From an uncultured Thiohalocapsa sp. (lineage in GTDB: Bacteria > Pseudomonadota > Gammaproteobacteria > Chromatiales > Chromatiaceae), in assembly GCF_913063425.1 (NCBI RefSeq), contig NZ_CAJXYK010000010.1, positions 62,001 to 126,000 on the forward strand: a stretch of 64,000 nt of DNA. The letters are read 5' to 3'. A program made the position numbers and the translations under genes. Every line of letters begins with the position of its first letter. Position 1 is the first letter of the stretch. Positions 56,914 to 64,000 of the stretch are shown in pieces. The notes beneath the pieces were generated by a model. The model saw only the letters and a program-made list of their open reading frames with translations. It was not told the DNA's origin and searched no databases.

Positions 56914-57729
56914 ATGGACCGGGATATCGCGAGCCTCTTCAAGCACCTCGACACCAGCGCCCTGCTCGACCTGGCGCTCATCCTGGCGGCGGCCACGGCG
57001 CTCATTGTGCTGCTCCAGAAGACCCTGCCCTGGCTTGCCAACCGGCTGCGCGGGCGCCGCCGGCACTGGCTGCTCGCCATGGTGCCGCTGCTGCGGCTCA
57101 TCATCATTGTCGGCGCCTTTCTGCTGGCGCTGCCGAAGGTCATTGAGCCGTCGTTCCAGAACATGGTGGCGGTGCTGGGCTCGCTGGGCCTGGCGCTGGG
57201 CTTCGCCCTCAAGGACTACGCCAGCAGCCTGGTGGCGGGCATCGTCGCGGTGGGCGAGGCCCCTTACCGCAACGGCGACTGGGTGGAGATCGACGGCGTC
57301 TACGGCGAGGTGACCCACGTCGGCGTGCGTGCCCTGCAGCTGGTCACACCCGACGACAACCTTGTGACCATCCCGCACCAGAAGCTCTGGGACGAGGCCA
57401 TCAGCAATGCCAACAACGGCCAACCGCAGCTCCAGTGCGTTGCGGACTTCCACCTGCATCCCGAGCACGACGGCGCCCGGGTGCGTGCGGCGCTCTACGA
57501 CGTGGCGCTGACCAGCCCCTACCTGGCCTTCGAACAGCCCATTGCGGTGGTGGCCCAGGAGCAGCCCTGGGGCACCCGCTACCGGCTGCGGGCCTATCCC
57601 ATCGACGCCCGCCAGCAGTTCCGCTTCACCACCGACCTGACCCTGCGCGGCAAGGCCGAGCTGCTGCGGCTCGGCGCGGCCTTCGCCGCCGCGTCTCCCG
57701 CCCCGGACCCGTCACCGCCGCCGAGCTGA
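56914..57729 (+). CDS. MscS-family mechanosensitive channel
   Basis: 271 residues, similar to small-conductance channel MscS. Three TM segments (about 15-35, 48-75, 80-110); TM3 region AVLGSLGLALGFALKDYASS with Gly/Ala packing, then the beta domain VGEAPYRNGDWVEIDGVYGE and VGVRALQLVTPDDNLVTIPH. Opens under membrane tension to release solutes. Probably an operon with the degenerate P-loop gene before it. Confidence 0.9.
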   Translation: MDRDIASLFKHLDTSALLDLALILAAATALIVLLQKTLPWLANRLRGRRRHWLLAMVPLLRLIIIVGAFLLALPKVIEPSFQNMVAVLGSLGLALGFALKDYASSLVAGIVAVGEAPYRNGDWVEIDGVYGEVTHVGVRALQLVTPDDNLVTIPHQKLWDEAISNANNGQPQLQCVADFHLHPEHDGARVRAALYDVALTSPYLAFEQPIAVVAQEQPWGTRYRLRAYPIDARQQFRFTTDLTLRGKAELLRLGAAFAAASPAPDPSPPPS

Positions 57730-57869
57730 CCCGGCGGCGCGGCGGCCGGGGCCGCAACCGCCGTCTTGGAATGCTCCACCGCCTTCGCGCTATGCTTGGG
57801 CTTTCGCTGTCGTGGGGGAGCGCCTGACCCTGCGCCGGTGACCCGCCTCATGCCCGCCGGGAGGCCATC

Positions 57870-58907
57870 TTGGATATCGCCGAGCTCCTCGCCTTCAGTG
57901 TCAAGAACAAGGCCTCGGACCTGCACCTGTCCGCCGGCCTGCCGCCCATGATTCGCGTGGACGGCGACATGCGCCGCATCAACGTGCCGCCGCTTGAGCA
58001 TCGCACGGTGCATTCGCTGATCTACGACATCATGAACGACAAGCAGCGCAAGGACTACGAGGAGTTCCTGGAGACGGACTTCTCGTTCGAGATCCCGGGT
58101 GTCGCCCGCTTCCGCGTCAACGCCTACAACCAGAAGCGCGGCGCCGCGGCGGTGTTCCGCACCATCCCGTCCAAGGTGCTGACGCTGGAGGAGCTGAACG
58201 CCCCGGAGATCTTCCGCGACATCGTGGATGTGCCGCGCGGGCTGGTGCTGGTGACAGGCCCCACCGGCTCCGGCAAGTCGACCACGCTGGCGGCGATGAT
58301 CGACTACATGAACGACAACCACTACTCGCACATCCTCACCATCGAGGACCCCATCGAGTTTGTGCACAGCAGCAAGAAGTGCCTCATCAACCAGCGCGAG
58401 GTGCACAAGGACACGCTCGGCTTCAGCGAGGCCCTGCGCTCGGCCCTGCGCCAGGACCCGGACATCATCCTGGTGGGCGAGATGCGCGACCTGGAGACGA
58501 TTCGCCTCGCGCTGACCGCCGCCGAGACGGGCCACCTGGTGTTCGGCACCCTGCACACCAGCTCCGCCGCCAAGACCATCGACCGCATCGTCGACGTCTT
58601 TCCGGCCGCCGAGAAGACCATGGTGCGGTCCATGCTGTCCGAGTCCCTGCGCTCGGTGATCTCGCAGACGCTGCTCAAGAAGATCAGCGGCGGGCGCGTC
58701 GCCGCGCACGAGATCATGATCGGCACCCCGGCCATCCGCAATCTCATCCGCGAGGACAAGGTGGCGCAGATGTATTCCGCCATCCAGACCGGCCAGGCCA
58801 GCGGTATGCAGACCCTGGACCAGAACCTGACGGAATTGGTCAAGCGCGGCCTGGTGACCAAGGCCGATGCGCGGGTCAAGGCCCAAAGCAAGGAAACCTT
58901 CCTCTAG
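57870..58907 (+). CDS. pilT: Type IV pilus retraction ATPase PilT
   Basis: 345 residues. TTG start with GGGAGG upstream. Walker A TGPTGSGKSTTLAAMI, Asp box and Walker B ILVGEMRDLETIRLAL, His box GTLHTSSAAKTIDR, and the C-terminal AIRNLIRED ... family end. Retraction motor for type IV pili (twitching, DNA uptake). Confidence 0.96.
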   Translation: MDIAELLAFSVKNKASDLHLSAGLPPMIRVDGDMRRINVPPLEHRTVHSLIYDIMNDKQRKDYEEFLETDFSFEIPGVARFRVNAYNQKRGAAAVFRTIPSKVLTLEELNAPEIFRDIVDVPRGLVLVTGPTGSGKSTTLAAMIDYMNDNHYSHILTIEDPIEFVHSSKKCLINQREVHKDTLGFSEALRSALRQDPDIILVGEMRDLETIRLALTAAETGHLVFGTLHTSSAAKTIDRIVDVFPAAEKTMVRSMLSESLRSVISQTLLKKISGGRVAAHEIMIGTPAIRNLIREDKVAQMYSAIQTGQASGMQTLDQNLTELVKRGLVTKADARVKAQSKETFL

Positions 58908-58999
58908 CCCCGGACGCCGCGGCGGCTCGCAGCCGCTGCGGCCTGGGTCCTCCGCATCGCCGGCATCCCATCGCCCTGCACAGCCTGTACCGATCTGCC

Positions 59000-60244
59000 A
59001 TGGACCTGAAGAACCTGCTCAATATGATGAATGACGAACGGGGCTCGGACCTGTTCATCACCGCGGGCCGGCCGCCGAGCATCAAGATCGACGGTGTCAT
59101 CCGGCCCGTGGGCACTGAAGCGCTGACGCCGGAGCAGACCATGCAGGCCGCCCAGGAGCTGATGACGGGCAAGCAGCTGCAGGAGTTCGACGCAACCAAC
59201 GAGTGCCAGTTCGCCATCAACGCGCGCGGCGCCGGGCGCTTCCGCGTCAGCGCCTTCAAGCAGCGCAACCAGGCGGGGCTGGTGCTGCGGCGCATCGAGA
59301 CGCGCATCCCCACCATCGAGGAGCTGCGGCTGCCGTCCATCCTGCGCGATCTCGGCATGCACAAGCGCGGCATCGTCATCTTCGTGGGTGGCACCGGCAC
59401 GGGTAAGTCCACCTCGCTCGCAGCGCTCATCGGTTACCGCAACCGCATGACCACGGGCCACATCATCACCATCGAGGACCCCATCGAGTACGTCCACGAG
59501 CATGACGGCTGCATCATCACCCAGCGCGAGGTGGGCGTGGACACGGCCTCCTTCGAGGTGGCCCTGCGCAACACCCTGCGTCAGGCCCCGGACGTGATCC
59601 TGATCGGCGAGATCCGCACCAAGGAGACCATGGAATACGCCATGGCCTTCGCCGAGACGGGCCACCTGGTGTTCGCCACGCTGCACGCCAACAATGCCAA
59701 CCAGGCGCTGGACCGCATCATCAACTTCTTCCCGGACGAGGCGCAGCGCCAGCTCTTCATGGACCTGTCGCTGAACCTGCGCGCCATCGTCGCGCAGCAG
59801 CTCCTGCCGCACAAAAGCGGGCGTGGCCGTCGCGCCGTGGTGGAGATCCTCATCAACACGCCATTGGTGGCAGACCTCATCCGCAAGGGCGAGGTGCACA
59901 AGCTCAAGGAGATCATGGCCAAGTCCAACGAGCAGGGCATGAACACCTTCGACCAGGCGTTGTTCCAACTGTTGGAGGCAGGCGAGATCAGCTACGAGGA
60001 GGCCATCAGGCACGCGGACTCCGCCAATGAGCTGCGGCTCATGGTCAAGCTCAAGGGCTCCCAGCACCTCTCCCAGAGCCTCGCCGACAGCGCCGACAAG
60101 ATCTCGCTGGTGAGCGATGACCCCGAGGAGGAGAGCACCTTCATCGACGGCACCACCCAGGCTCCCCCCACCGAGTCACCACAGAGCGGCACCGCCCGGC
60201 CGCAGCACCAGCCGCCGCCGAAGGACCAGAAGCTGAAGCTGTGA
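59000..60244 (+). CDS. pilU: Type IV pilus retraction ATPase paralogue PilU
   Basis: 414 residues, longer than PilT by a disordered Pro/Thr-rich tail (from about residue 365). Walker A VGGTGTGKSTSLAALIGYRN, Walker B LIGEIRTKETMEYAMAFAET and LHANNANQALDRI fit PilU, which works with PilT. ATG at 59000; a longer in-frame start is a shadow of pilT. Confidence 0.94.
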   Translation: MDLKNLLNMMNDERGSDLFITAGRPPSIKIDGVIRPVGTEALTPEQTMQAAQELMTGKQLQEFDATNECQFAINARGAGRFRVSAFKQRNQAGLVLRRIETRIPTIEELRLPSILRDLGMHKRGIVIFVGGTGTGKSTSLAALIGYRNRMTTGHIITIEDPIEYVHEHDGCIITQREVGVDTASFEVALRNTLRQAPDVILIGEIRTKETMEYAMAFAETGHLVFATLHANNANQALDRIINFFPDEAQRQLFMDLSLNLRAIVAQQLLPHKSGRGRRAVVEILINTPLVADLIRKGEVHKLKEIMAKSNEQGMNTFDQALFQLLEAGEISYEEAIRHADSANELRLMVKLKGSQHLSQSLADSADKISLVSDDPEEESTFIDGTTQAPPTESPQSGTARPQHQPPPKDQKLKL

Positions 60245-60259
60245 GTGGCTGCGCGCATG

Positions 60260-60282
60260 GGCGCCTGCTGCGCGCAGGCGCC
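60260..60282 (+). terminator. 9-bp stem hairpin after pilU
   Basis: GGCGCCTGC-TGCGC-GCAGGCGCC is a perfect 9-bp stem with a 5-nt loop, 16 bp past the pilU stop. No T-run follows, so it is a weak or Rho-assisted terminator candidate. Confidence 0.4.
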
Positions 60283-60386
60283 GGTTGCGGCCCGCCGCCA
60301 CCGTGCTGCGGAGTAAAGACCCCGATTGGCGTGGGCCTCCGCCAGGCGCAGCATCAACACTGGCCCACAGAAAGGCGTGATCGACC

Positions 60387-61157
60387 ATGCAGGTGGAGAT
60401 GCTCGTCAATACGCAGCGGCGCCGATGCGCCGCCCTCGCGGCTGTTCTGGTGCTGAGCTTGCTCATGGCCCTATCGCTGCGTGTCGTCGCCGCCCCCGAA
60501 GCCAGTGTGGCCGAGGTCGAATCCAACATCGTCGCGCACACCAATGCCTTTCGGCGCGGTCAGAATCTGGCGCCACTGACGGTGGACCCGCACCTCAAGC
60601 GTGCCGCCGCCGACTTCGCGGCCTTCATGGCGCGCACCGGCGAGTACGGTCACGGCGCCGGCGGCACCACCCCCGCCCAGCGCGCCGAGCGCGCCGGCTA
60701 TGCCTACTGCGTCATCGCCGAGAACATCGGGTTTCAGTACAGCAGCGCCGGCTTCACCACCGATGCCCTCACCGCCGGCTTCATGCAGGGCTGGCGGGAG
60801 TCGCCCGGGCACCGGCGCAACATGCTGAAAGCGGGCCTCACGGAGATCGGCGTCGGCGTCGCCCAGAGCGCCGCCAGCGGCCGCTGGTATGCGGTCCAGC
60901 TTTTCGGCCGCCCGGAATCCCGGCGCGAAAGCTTCAGCATCCGCAATGCCACGGAGCGACCGGTGACCTACCGGCTCGGCGACGCGCAATACGAGCTCGC
61001 ACCCCGCACCATCCGCACCCACAGCACCTGCACGCCCGCCACACTGCGCCTGCGCTCGCCGCAGGGGCTCCGCGGCACCAGCCTGGAGCCGGAAGACGGC
61101 GCGGCCCTGCGCATCGAGGCCGGTGACGATGGCCGGCTGCGGCTGCGCGGGCGATAA
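60387..61157 (+). CDS. Secreted CAP-domain (SCP/PR-1-like) protein
   Basis: 256 residues. A signal peptide (CAALAAVLVLSLLMALSLRV) is followed by a CAP domain: VAHTNAFRRGQNLAPLTVDP, RAAADFAAFMARTGEYGHGA (His), AENIGFQYSSA, and WRESPGHRRNMLKAGLTEIG with the second catalytic-site His. The C-terminal ~80 residues are beta-rich and unassigned. Two Cys may pair. Function of bacterial CAP proteins is mostly unknown. Confidence 0.9.
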   Translation: MQVEMLVNTQRRRCAALAAVLVLSLLMALSLRVVAAPEASVAEVESNIVAHTNAFRRGQNLAPLTVDPHLKRAAADFAAFMARTGEYGHGAGGTTPAQRAERAGYAYCVIAENIGFQYSSAGFTTDALTAGFMQGWRESPGHRRNMLKAGLTEIGVGVAQSAASGRWYAVQLFGRPESRRESFSIRNATERPVTYRLGDAQYELAPRTIRTHSTCTPATLRLRSPQGLRGTSLEPEDGAALRIEAGDDGRLRLRGR

Positions 61158-61195
61158 AAAAAAGCCCGGCCCCGGGGCCCGACGGGAAGTCGGGC
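61156..61195 (-). terminator. Intrinsic terminator of the RRM protein gene
   Basis: Read on the minus strand, a GCCCGAC stem (61195-61177) and the palindromic GGCCCCGGGGCC (61168-61179) are followed by eight T residues (61163-61156). This suits Rho-independent termination of the minus-strand RRM gene; it also overlaps the 3' end of the CAP gene. Confidence 0.55.
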
Positions 61196-61274
61196 TCCGG
61201 GGTCGGGCTCGGGGGCCGGGCTCCGGGGCCGGGCTCTGGGGCCGGGCTCTGGGGCCGGGCTCTGGGGCCGGGCA
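61191..61274. repeat. 13-bp tandem repeat, about six copies
   Basis: Unit CCGGGCTCTGGGG repeated three times exactly, preceded by two or three diverged units (CCGGGCTCCGGGG, TCGGGCTCGGGG). Lies between the CAP and RRM genes. Copy number may vary between strains. Confidence 0.75.
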
Positions 61275-61363
61275 GCGTCGGCAGCGGCGGTGCGTTGGCC
61301 GGGATCAGTCCCCGGCTGGCGTCACCAGGTTTGTACGCTCAACGCTGCCTGGGGCGCCGCGGC

Positions 61364-61645
61364 TCACCAGCGGCGGCCGCCGCCACCGCCGCGCGGGCGG
61401 TCGCTCTTCGGCTTGGCCTGGTTCACGGTGATGTTGCGGCCCTTGTAGTCGGTGCCGTTCAGGGCCTTGATGGCGGCGTCCGCCTCGGCGTTGTTGCCCA
61501 TCTCGACGAAGCCGAAGCCCTTGGATTCACCGCTGAACTTGTCGGTGATCAGGTTGACCTGGTCGACGCTGCCGTACTGGGTGAAGGTCTCACGCAGATC
61601 GCTGTCGGTGACGCTGTAGGGAAGGTTGCCAACGTAGATGTTCAT
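61364..61645 (-). CDS. RRM RNA-binding protein (glycine-rich, cold-shock-like)
   Basis: 93 residues from the ATG at 61645. RNP2 MNIYVGNLPYSVTDSDL and RNP1 SKGFGFVEMG are intact; the tail is RPRGGGGGRRW. Belongs to the small bacterial/cyanobacterial Rbp group of single-RRM proteins, often cold-induced. An in-frame ATG at 61690 is less likely, as the canonical protein begins at MNIYVGNL. Confidence 0.95.
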   Translation of the reverse strand: MNIYVGNLPYSVTDSDLRETFTQYGSVDQVNLITDKFSGESKGFGFVEMGNNAEADAAIKALNGTDYKGRNITVNQAKPKSDRPRGGGGGRRW

Positions 61646-62286
61646 GGAGTGGTCTCGCGAAAAGTGATGCTTGGGTTGACGTTGCCGCAACCGCGTTGGC
61701 GCGTGCCCGCGACCGGTCCGCTGGTGGGCCGGGCGCGCGCGCCGACGCAGGCGCGGACCGCGGCCGGCCGCCCGCTCGGGTCATGAGGCGGGGTGCCGGC
61801 GGCGGCGCGAGGAGACAGGGAGCTACGGATCTCGGGGGGAGCAGGCGGGCTTGCTTGTGCTGACGGCCTGACCCGTTATTGGGGTTGGGCGCCGCGCAAT
61901 GGGCCGAACGGTCTCGTCGAAACTGGCAGATGCCTTGTGCCGGGCGGCCCTGGTCGGGCGGCGCCGGCGTATCCTCAGGGCGCACGATAGCAGGTTTCGG
62001 ACTTGGGGGAAGGTCTTTTTGCCCGGGCGGTGCCAATACCCTGTGTGACTCGACCATCTCATTGACCGCGGATGAGGTGGCTGGCGCGGGGGGCCGACTG
62101 GGAGTCGGCCGCCCGCAGCGCAAAATGCCCGTGTCCCCAACAGTGGGGGTGGACACGTGCCCCCAGGCTCCGCAAGCTATGGGCCACACCGGGCGGCGGT
62201 CGCCGGCCGGCAGGTCGCAGGTCAGGAGCTTCGATGATGAGCGATTCCACCGCGGACACCCACAGCGGGGCGGTCCGGCCGCCGGC
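61646..62286. other. 641-bp spacer between divergent RRM and mrp genes
   Basis: No convincing gene. Contains the hairpin at 62092-62110 and, further on, GTGTCC ... GGACAC arms (about 62127-62153). The divergent promoters of the RRM and mrp units are presumably here but no clear -10/-35 pair stood out. Confidence 0.6.
62092..62110. repeat. GGCCGACT-GGG-AGTCGGCC hairpin
   Basis: A perfect 8-bp stem with a 3-nt loop; single copy of the family seen at 55.5 kb. Confidence 0.75.
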
Positions 62287-62856
62287 ATGATGTCCCAGCT
62301 GGTCGGGCTGCTCGGGCGCTTCGCGCTGTTCTGGGGCATCTGGTGGCTGCTGACGGACGGCCGCGCGGATGGCCTGGTGCTGGGCGCGGGCTTCGCCGCT
62401 GCGGCGGCGCTGATGCCGCGGGTCATCGCCGACCCGCAGCAGGCGCCCGCCGCTGCTGCAGCGCCGCGGGCGCTGCTGCCGACGGTGCTGCGGGGGCTGC
62501 TGCTGCTGCCGTTCTTCCTCTGGCAGTCGCTGTACGGCGGTGTCGATGTGGCGCTGCGGGCGCTCAAGCCGCGGATGCCGCTCAAGCCCGCGGTCTTCGA
62601 CTACCGGCTGCGGTTGCCGCCCGGTCCCGCACCGGTCATGCTGGCAAGCCTGGTGAGCCTGATGCCGGGCACGCTGGCGATGGTGAGCGGTGCGCGGCTG
62701 CGGGTGCACGTGCTCGATGCGACGCGGGATTACCTAGACGAGCTGCAACTGCTGGAGGCGCAGGTGGCCTGGATCTACGCCGTGGCGCTTCAGCCCACAC
62801 CCACACCCCTATCCGCGCAAGGCCTCTGGCAGCAGGAACTGGAGCAGGACGCATGA
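62287..62856 (+). CDS. mrpE: Mrp/Mnh Na+(K+)/H+ antiporter subunit E
   Basis: 189 residues from ATG at 62287 (a second ATG follows directly). Hydrophobic N-terminus GLLGRFALFWGIWWLLTDGR, then LPFFLWQSLYGGVDVALRAL, SLMPGTLAMVSGARLRVHVL and a C-terminal DELQLLEAQVAWIYAVAL, as in MnhE/MrpE. Member of a multi-subunit membrane antiporter important for sodium and alkaline pH tolerance. First gene of the operon in this window. Confidence 0.9.
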   Translation: MMSQLVGLLGRFALFWGIWWLLTDGRADGLVLGAGFAAAAALMPRVIADPQQAPAAAAAPRALLPTVLRGLLLLPFFLWQSLYGGVDVALRALKPRMPLKPAVFDYRLRLPPGPAPVMLASLVSLMPGTLAMVSGARLRVHVLDATRDYLDELQLLEAQVAWIYAVALQPTPTPLSAQGLWQQELEQDA

Positions 62857-63134
62857 GCGCGCTGTATCTGGCGCTCGCCGTATTTCTGCTGCTGAACCTC
62901 GCCGCCGGCCTGTGGCGGGTGCGCCATGGGCCTACGGCGGCGGACCGCATGCTGGCGGCGCAGCTCTTCGGCACCACCTCGGCCGCAATTTTGCTGCTGC
63001 TGGCGGAGGCGCTCGGCCTGCCCGCCCTGCGGGACGTGGCCCTGGTGCTGGCGCTGCTGGCGGTGATCGCCGTCATCGCCTTCACCGCGAGCGTAAAGAC
63101 AGCGACACCGGATCGGGACCGCCGTGATGATTGA
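62853..63134 (+). CDS. mrpF: Mrp/Mnh antiporter subunit F
   Basis: 93 residues, three TM segments: SALYLALAVFLLLNLAAGLW, RHGPTAADRMLAAQLFGTTS, and DVALVLALLAVIAVIAFTAS. RxxxGPt.aDRm is the family signature. The ATG overlaps the mrpE stop. Confidence 0.92.
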   Translation: MSALYLALAVFLLLNLAAGLWRVRHGPTAADRMLAAQLFGTTSAAILLLLAEALGLPALRDVALVLALLAVIAVIAFTASVKTATPDRDRRDD

Positions 63135-63420
63135 CAGCCTCTCCATTGCACTGCTGCTGGTGGGGGCAGGGTTCTTCTTCGCCGGCACCGTCGGGCTGCT
63201 GCGTTTCCCGGACGTCTACACCCGGCTGCACGCGCTGACCAAGGCGGACAACCTGGGCTTCGGGCTGGTCGTGCTCGGGCTCATGCTGCGCGCGGAGTCC
63301 GCGGCGGACGCGGGCAAGCTGCTGGTGATCTGGCTCCTGGTGCTCACGGCGTCCGGCGCCGCGAGTCAGCTGGTGGCGAGCTGGGCGCGGGCGCGACGGA
63401 TCACGCCATGGCAGGGCTGA
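63124..63420 (+). CDS. mrpG: Mrp/Mnh antiporter subunit G
   Basis: 98 residues: LLVGAGFFFAGTVGLLRFPD, VYTRLHALTKADNLGFGLVV are diagnostic of MnhG/PhaG. Begins GTG at 63124 (or ATG at 63127), overlapping mrpF. Confidence 0.94.
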   Translation: MMIDSLSIALLLVGAGFFFAGTVGLLRFPDVYTRLHALTKADNLGFGLVVLGLMLRAESAADAGKLLVIWLLVLTASGAASQLVASWARARRITPWQG

Positions 63421-63713
63421 GCCTGCTCGATTGGGCGCTGGACGGCCTGCTGGCGCTGCTGCTGCTGTGGCTCGCCTGGCGGGCGCTGGCCAGTCCCGAG
63501 CTGTTCCGGGCCGTGGTGCTCTTCATCGCCTTCGGCCTGGTGCTGGCCCTGGTCTGGGCGCGGCTCTATGCGGTGGATGTGGCGCTCGCCGAGATGGCCA
63601 TCGGCGCCGGCGTCACCGGTGCGCTCCTGCTGGCGGCGCTGGTGCGCCTGGAGCCGCCCATCGGCCGCGGCCGGCAGGACGCCCGCGACGGCGAGGTGTA
63701 CGACCATGACTGA
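63408..63713 (+). CDS. DUF4040/MbhD-like antiporter subunit
   Basis: 101 residues with three TM segments. LFRAVVLFIAFGLVLALVWA and RLYAVDVALAEMAIGAGVTG match the DUF4040/MbhD domain found in MrpA C-termini or as a separate subunit. Overlaps mrpG. Confidence 0.85.
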   Translation: MAGLSLLDWALDGLLALLLLWLAWRALASPELFRAVVLFIAFGLVLALVWARLYAVDVALAEMAIGAGVTGALLLAALVRLEPPIGRGRQDARDGEVYDHD

Positions 63714-64000
63714 GCCGCAGCACAGGCCGGGCAGCGGGCGCCAGCCGGCGTCCGACGGCGCAGCGGCGTCCGGCACGTCGCGCGCCCCTGAGGCCCTGCC
63801 CCCCTTGGCACGGGTGCTGCTGGCGCTGGCGCTGCTGGGGCTCTTCGGCGGCCTGGCGGCGGCGGTGCTGTCCCTGGCGCAGCCGGCGCCGGGGCTGGCG
63901 GCGGCCGTTGCCGAGCGCCTCGACGAGAGCGGCGTCTCGCACCCGGTGACGGCGGTGCTCCTGAATTTCCGCGGCTACGACACGCTGCTGGAGCTGGTGG
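63706..64000 (+). CDS. MnhB/MbhE-like antiporter subunit (5' part)
   Basis: Only the first 98 residues are in the window. A Pro/Ser-rich start, one TM (ARVLLALALLGLFGGLAAAV), then HPVTAVLLNFRGYDTLLELV, the characteristic opening of MnhB-type subunits. Continues past the right edge. Confidence 0.85.
   Translation, partial: MTEPQHRPGSGRQPASDGAAASGTSRAPEALPPLARVLLALALLGLFGGLAAAVLSLAQPAPGLAAAVAERLDESGVSHPVTAVLLNFRGYDTLLELV

Noticed and set aside
54220-57468. A 1082-codon minus-strand frame across the hairpin repeats
   Set aside because: It runs through the repeats and opposite the P-loop and MscS genes; low-complexity translation.
60241-60386. tRNA-like cloverleaf in the pilU-CAP spacer
   Set aside because: Only a single 9-bp hairpin is present; no T-arm or anticodon arm pattern.

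Overview
The window is very GC-rich (roughly 70%) DNA with dense, mostly operonic protein genes and no rRNA or tRNA that I could recognise. The block mnmG-rsmG-parA-parB-atpIBEFHAGDC ... glmU-glmS is the classic region near the chromosome origin in Gammaproteobacteria. Together with an Xps-type type II secretion cluster, PilT/PilU, TgpA and an Mrp-type antiporter operon, it suggests a high-GC gammaproteobacterium, perhaps Ectothiorhodospiraceae or Xanthomonadales-like. The exact taxon is inference.

Layout. 1-407: 3' end of a CapD/WbpM-type nucleotide-sugar dehydratase. 400-14334: type II secretion genes in the order E-F-G-H-I-J-K-L-M-N-D, as in Xanthomonas xps. Two accessory cassettes interrupt it: a FitAB-like toxin-antitoxin pair between gspE and gspF, and a Uma2-family protein between gspF and gspG. 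14395-16612: kdsD and a WbpE-like aminotransferase, so the secretion cluster sits among polysaccharide genes. 16599-20765 (minus): moxR-DUF58-tgpA operon. 20939-25693: mnmG, rsmG, parA, parB. 25764-33237: atp operon with a recognisable promoter. 33501-39694: SlyD/SlpA-like FKBP, glmU, glmS and a large AsmA-like envelope protein.

39.7-45.2 kb is an accessory region: a decayed IS1595-type transposase, a Fic protein, a type I HsdM-like methylase lacking the catalytic NPP[F/Y] block, a divergent XRE regulator with a 48-bp operator-like dyad, an orphan ECF sigma factor and a beta-lactamase-family fragment.

45.7-52.8 kb (minus) is an arsenic resistance island. It reads arsR, pstS, a short permease-like remnant, a tandem rhodanese, an ArsP/YraQ-type permease, a thioredoxin-like protein, GAPDH and arsJ. 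GAPDH plus ArsJ is the known arsenate detoxification pair: arsenate is turned into 1-arseno-3-phosphoglycerate and exported. Here ArsJ carries an extra C-terminal domain of about 200 residues resembling HlyD-type membrane fusion proteins. This is the most interesting signal I found.

53-64 kb: small membrane proteins, a triple-BON secreted protein, clustered hairpin repeats, a degenerate P-loop protein next to an MscS channel, pilT-pilU, a secreted CAP-domain protein, an RRM RNA-binding protein, and the start of an mrp/mnh operon that runs off the right edge. Several short hairpin or GAGTGACGAGG-type repeats are scattered between genes and some appear to have altered gene ends.
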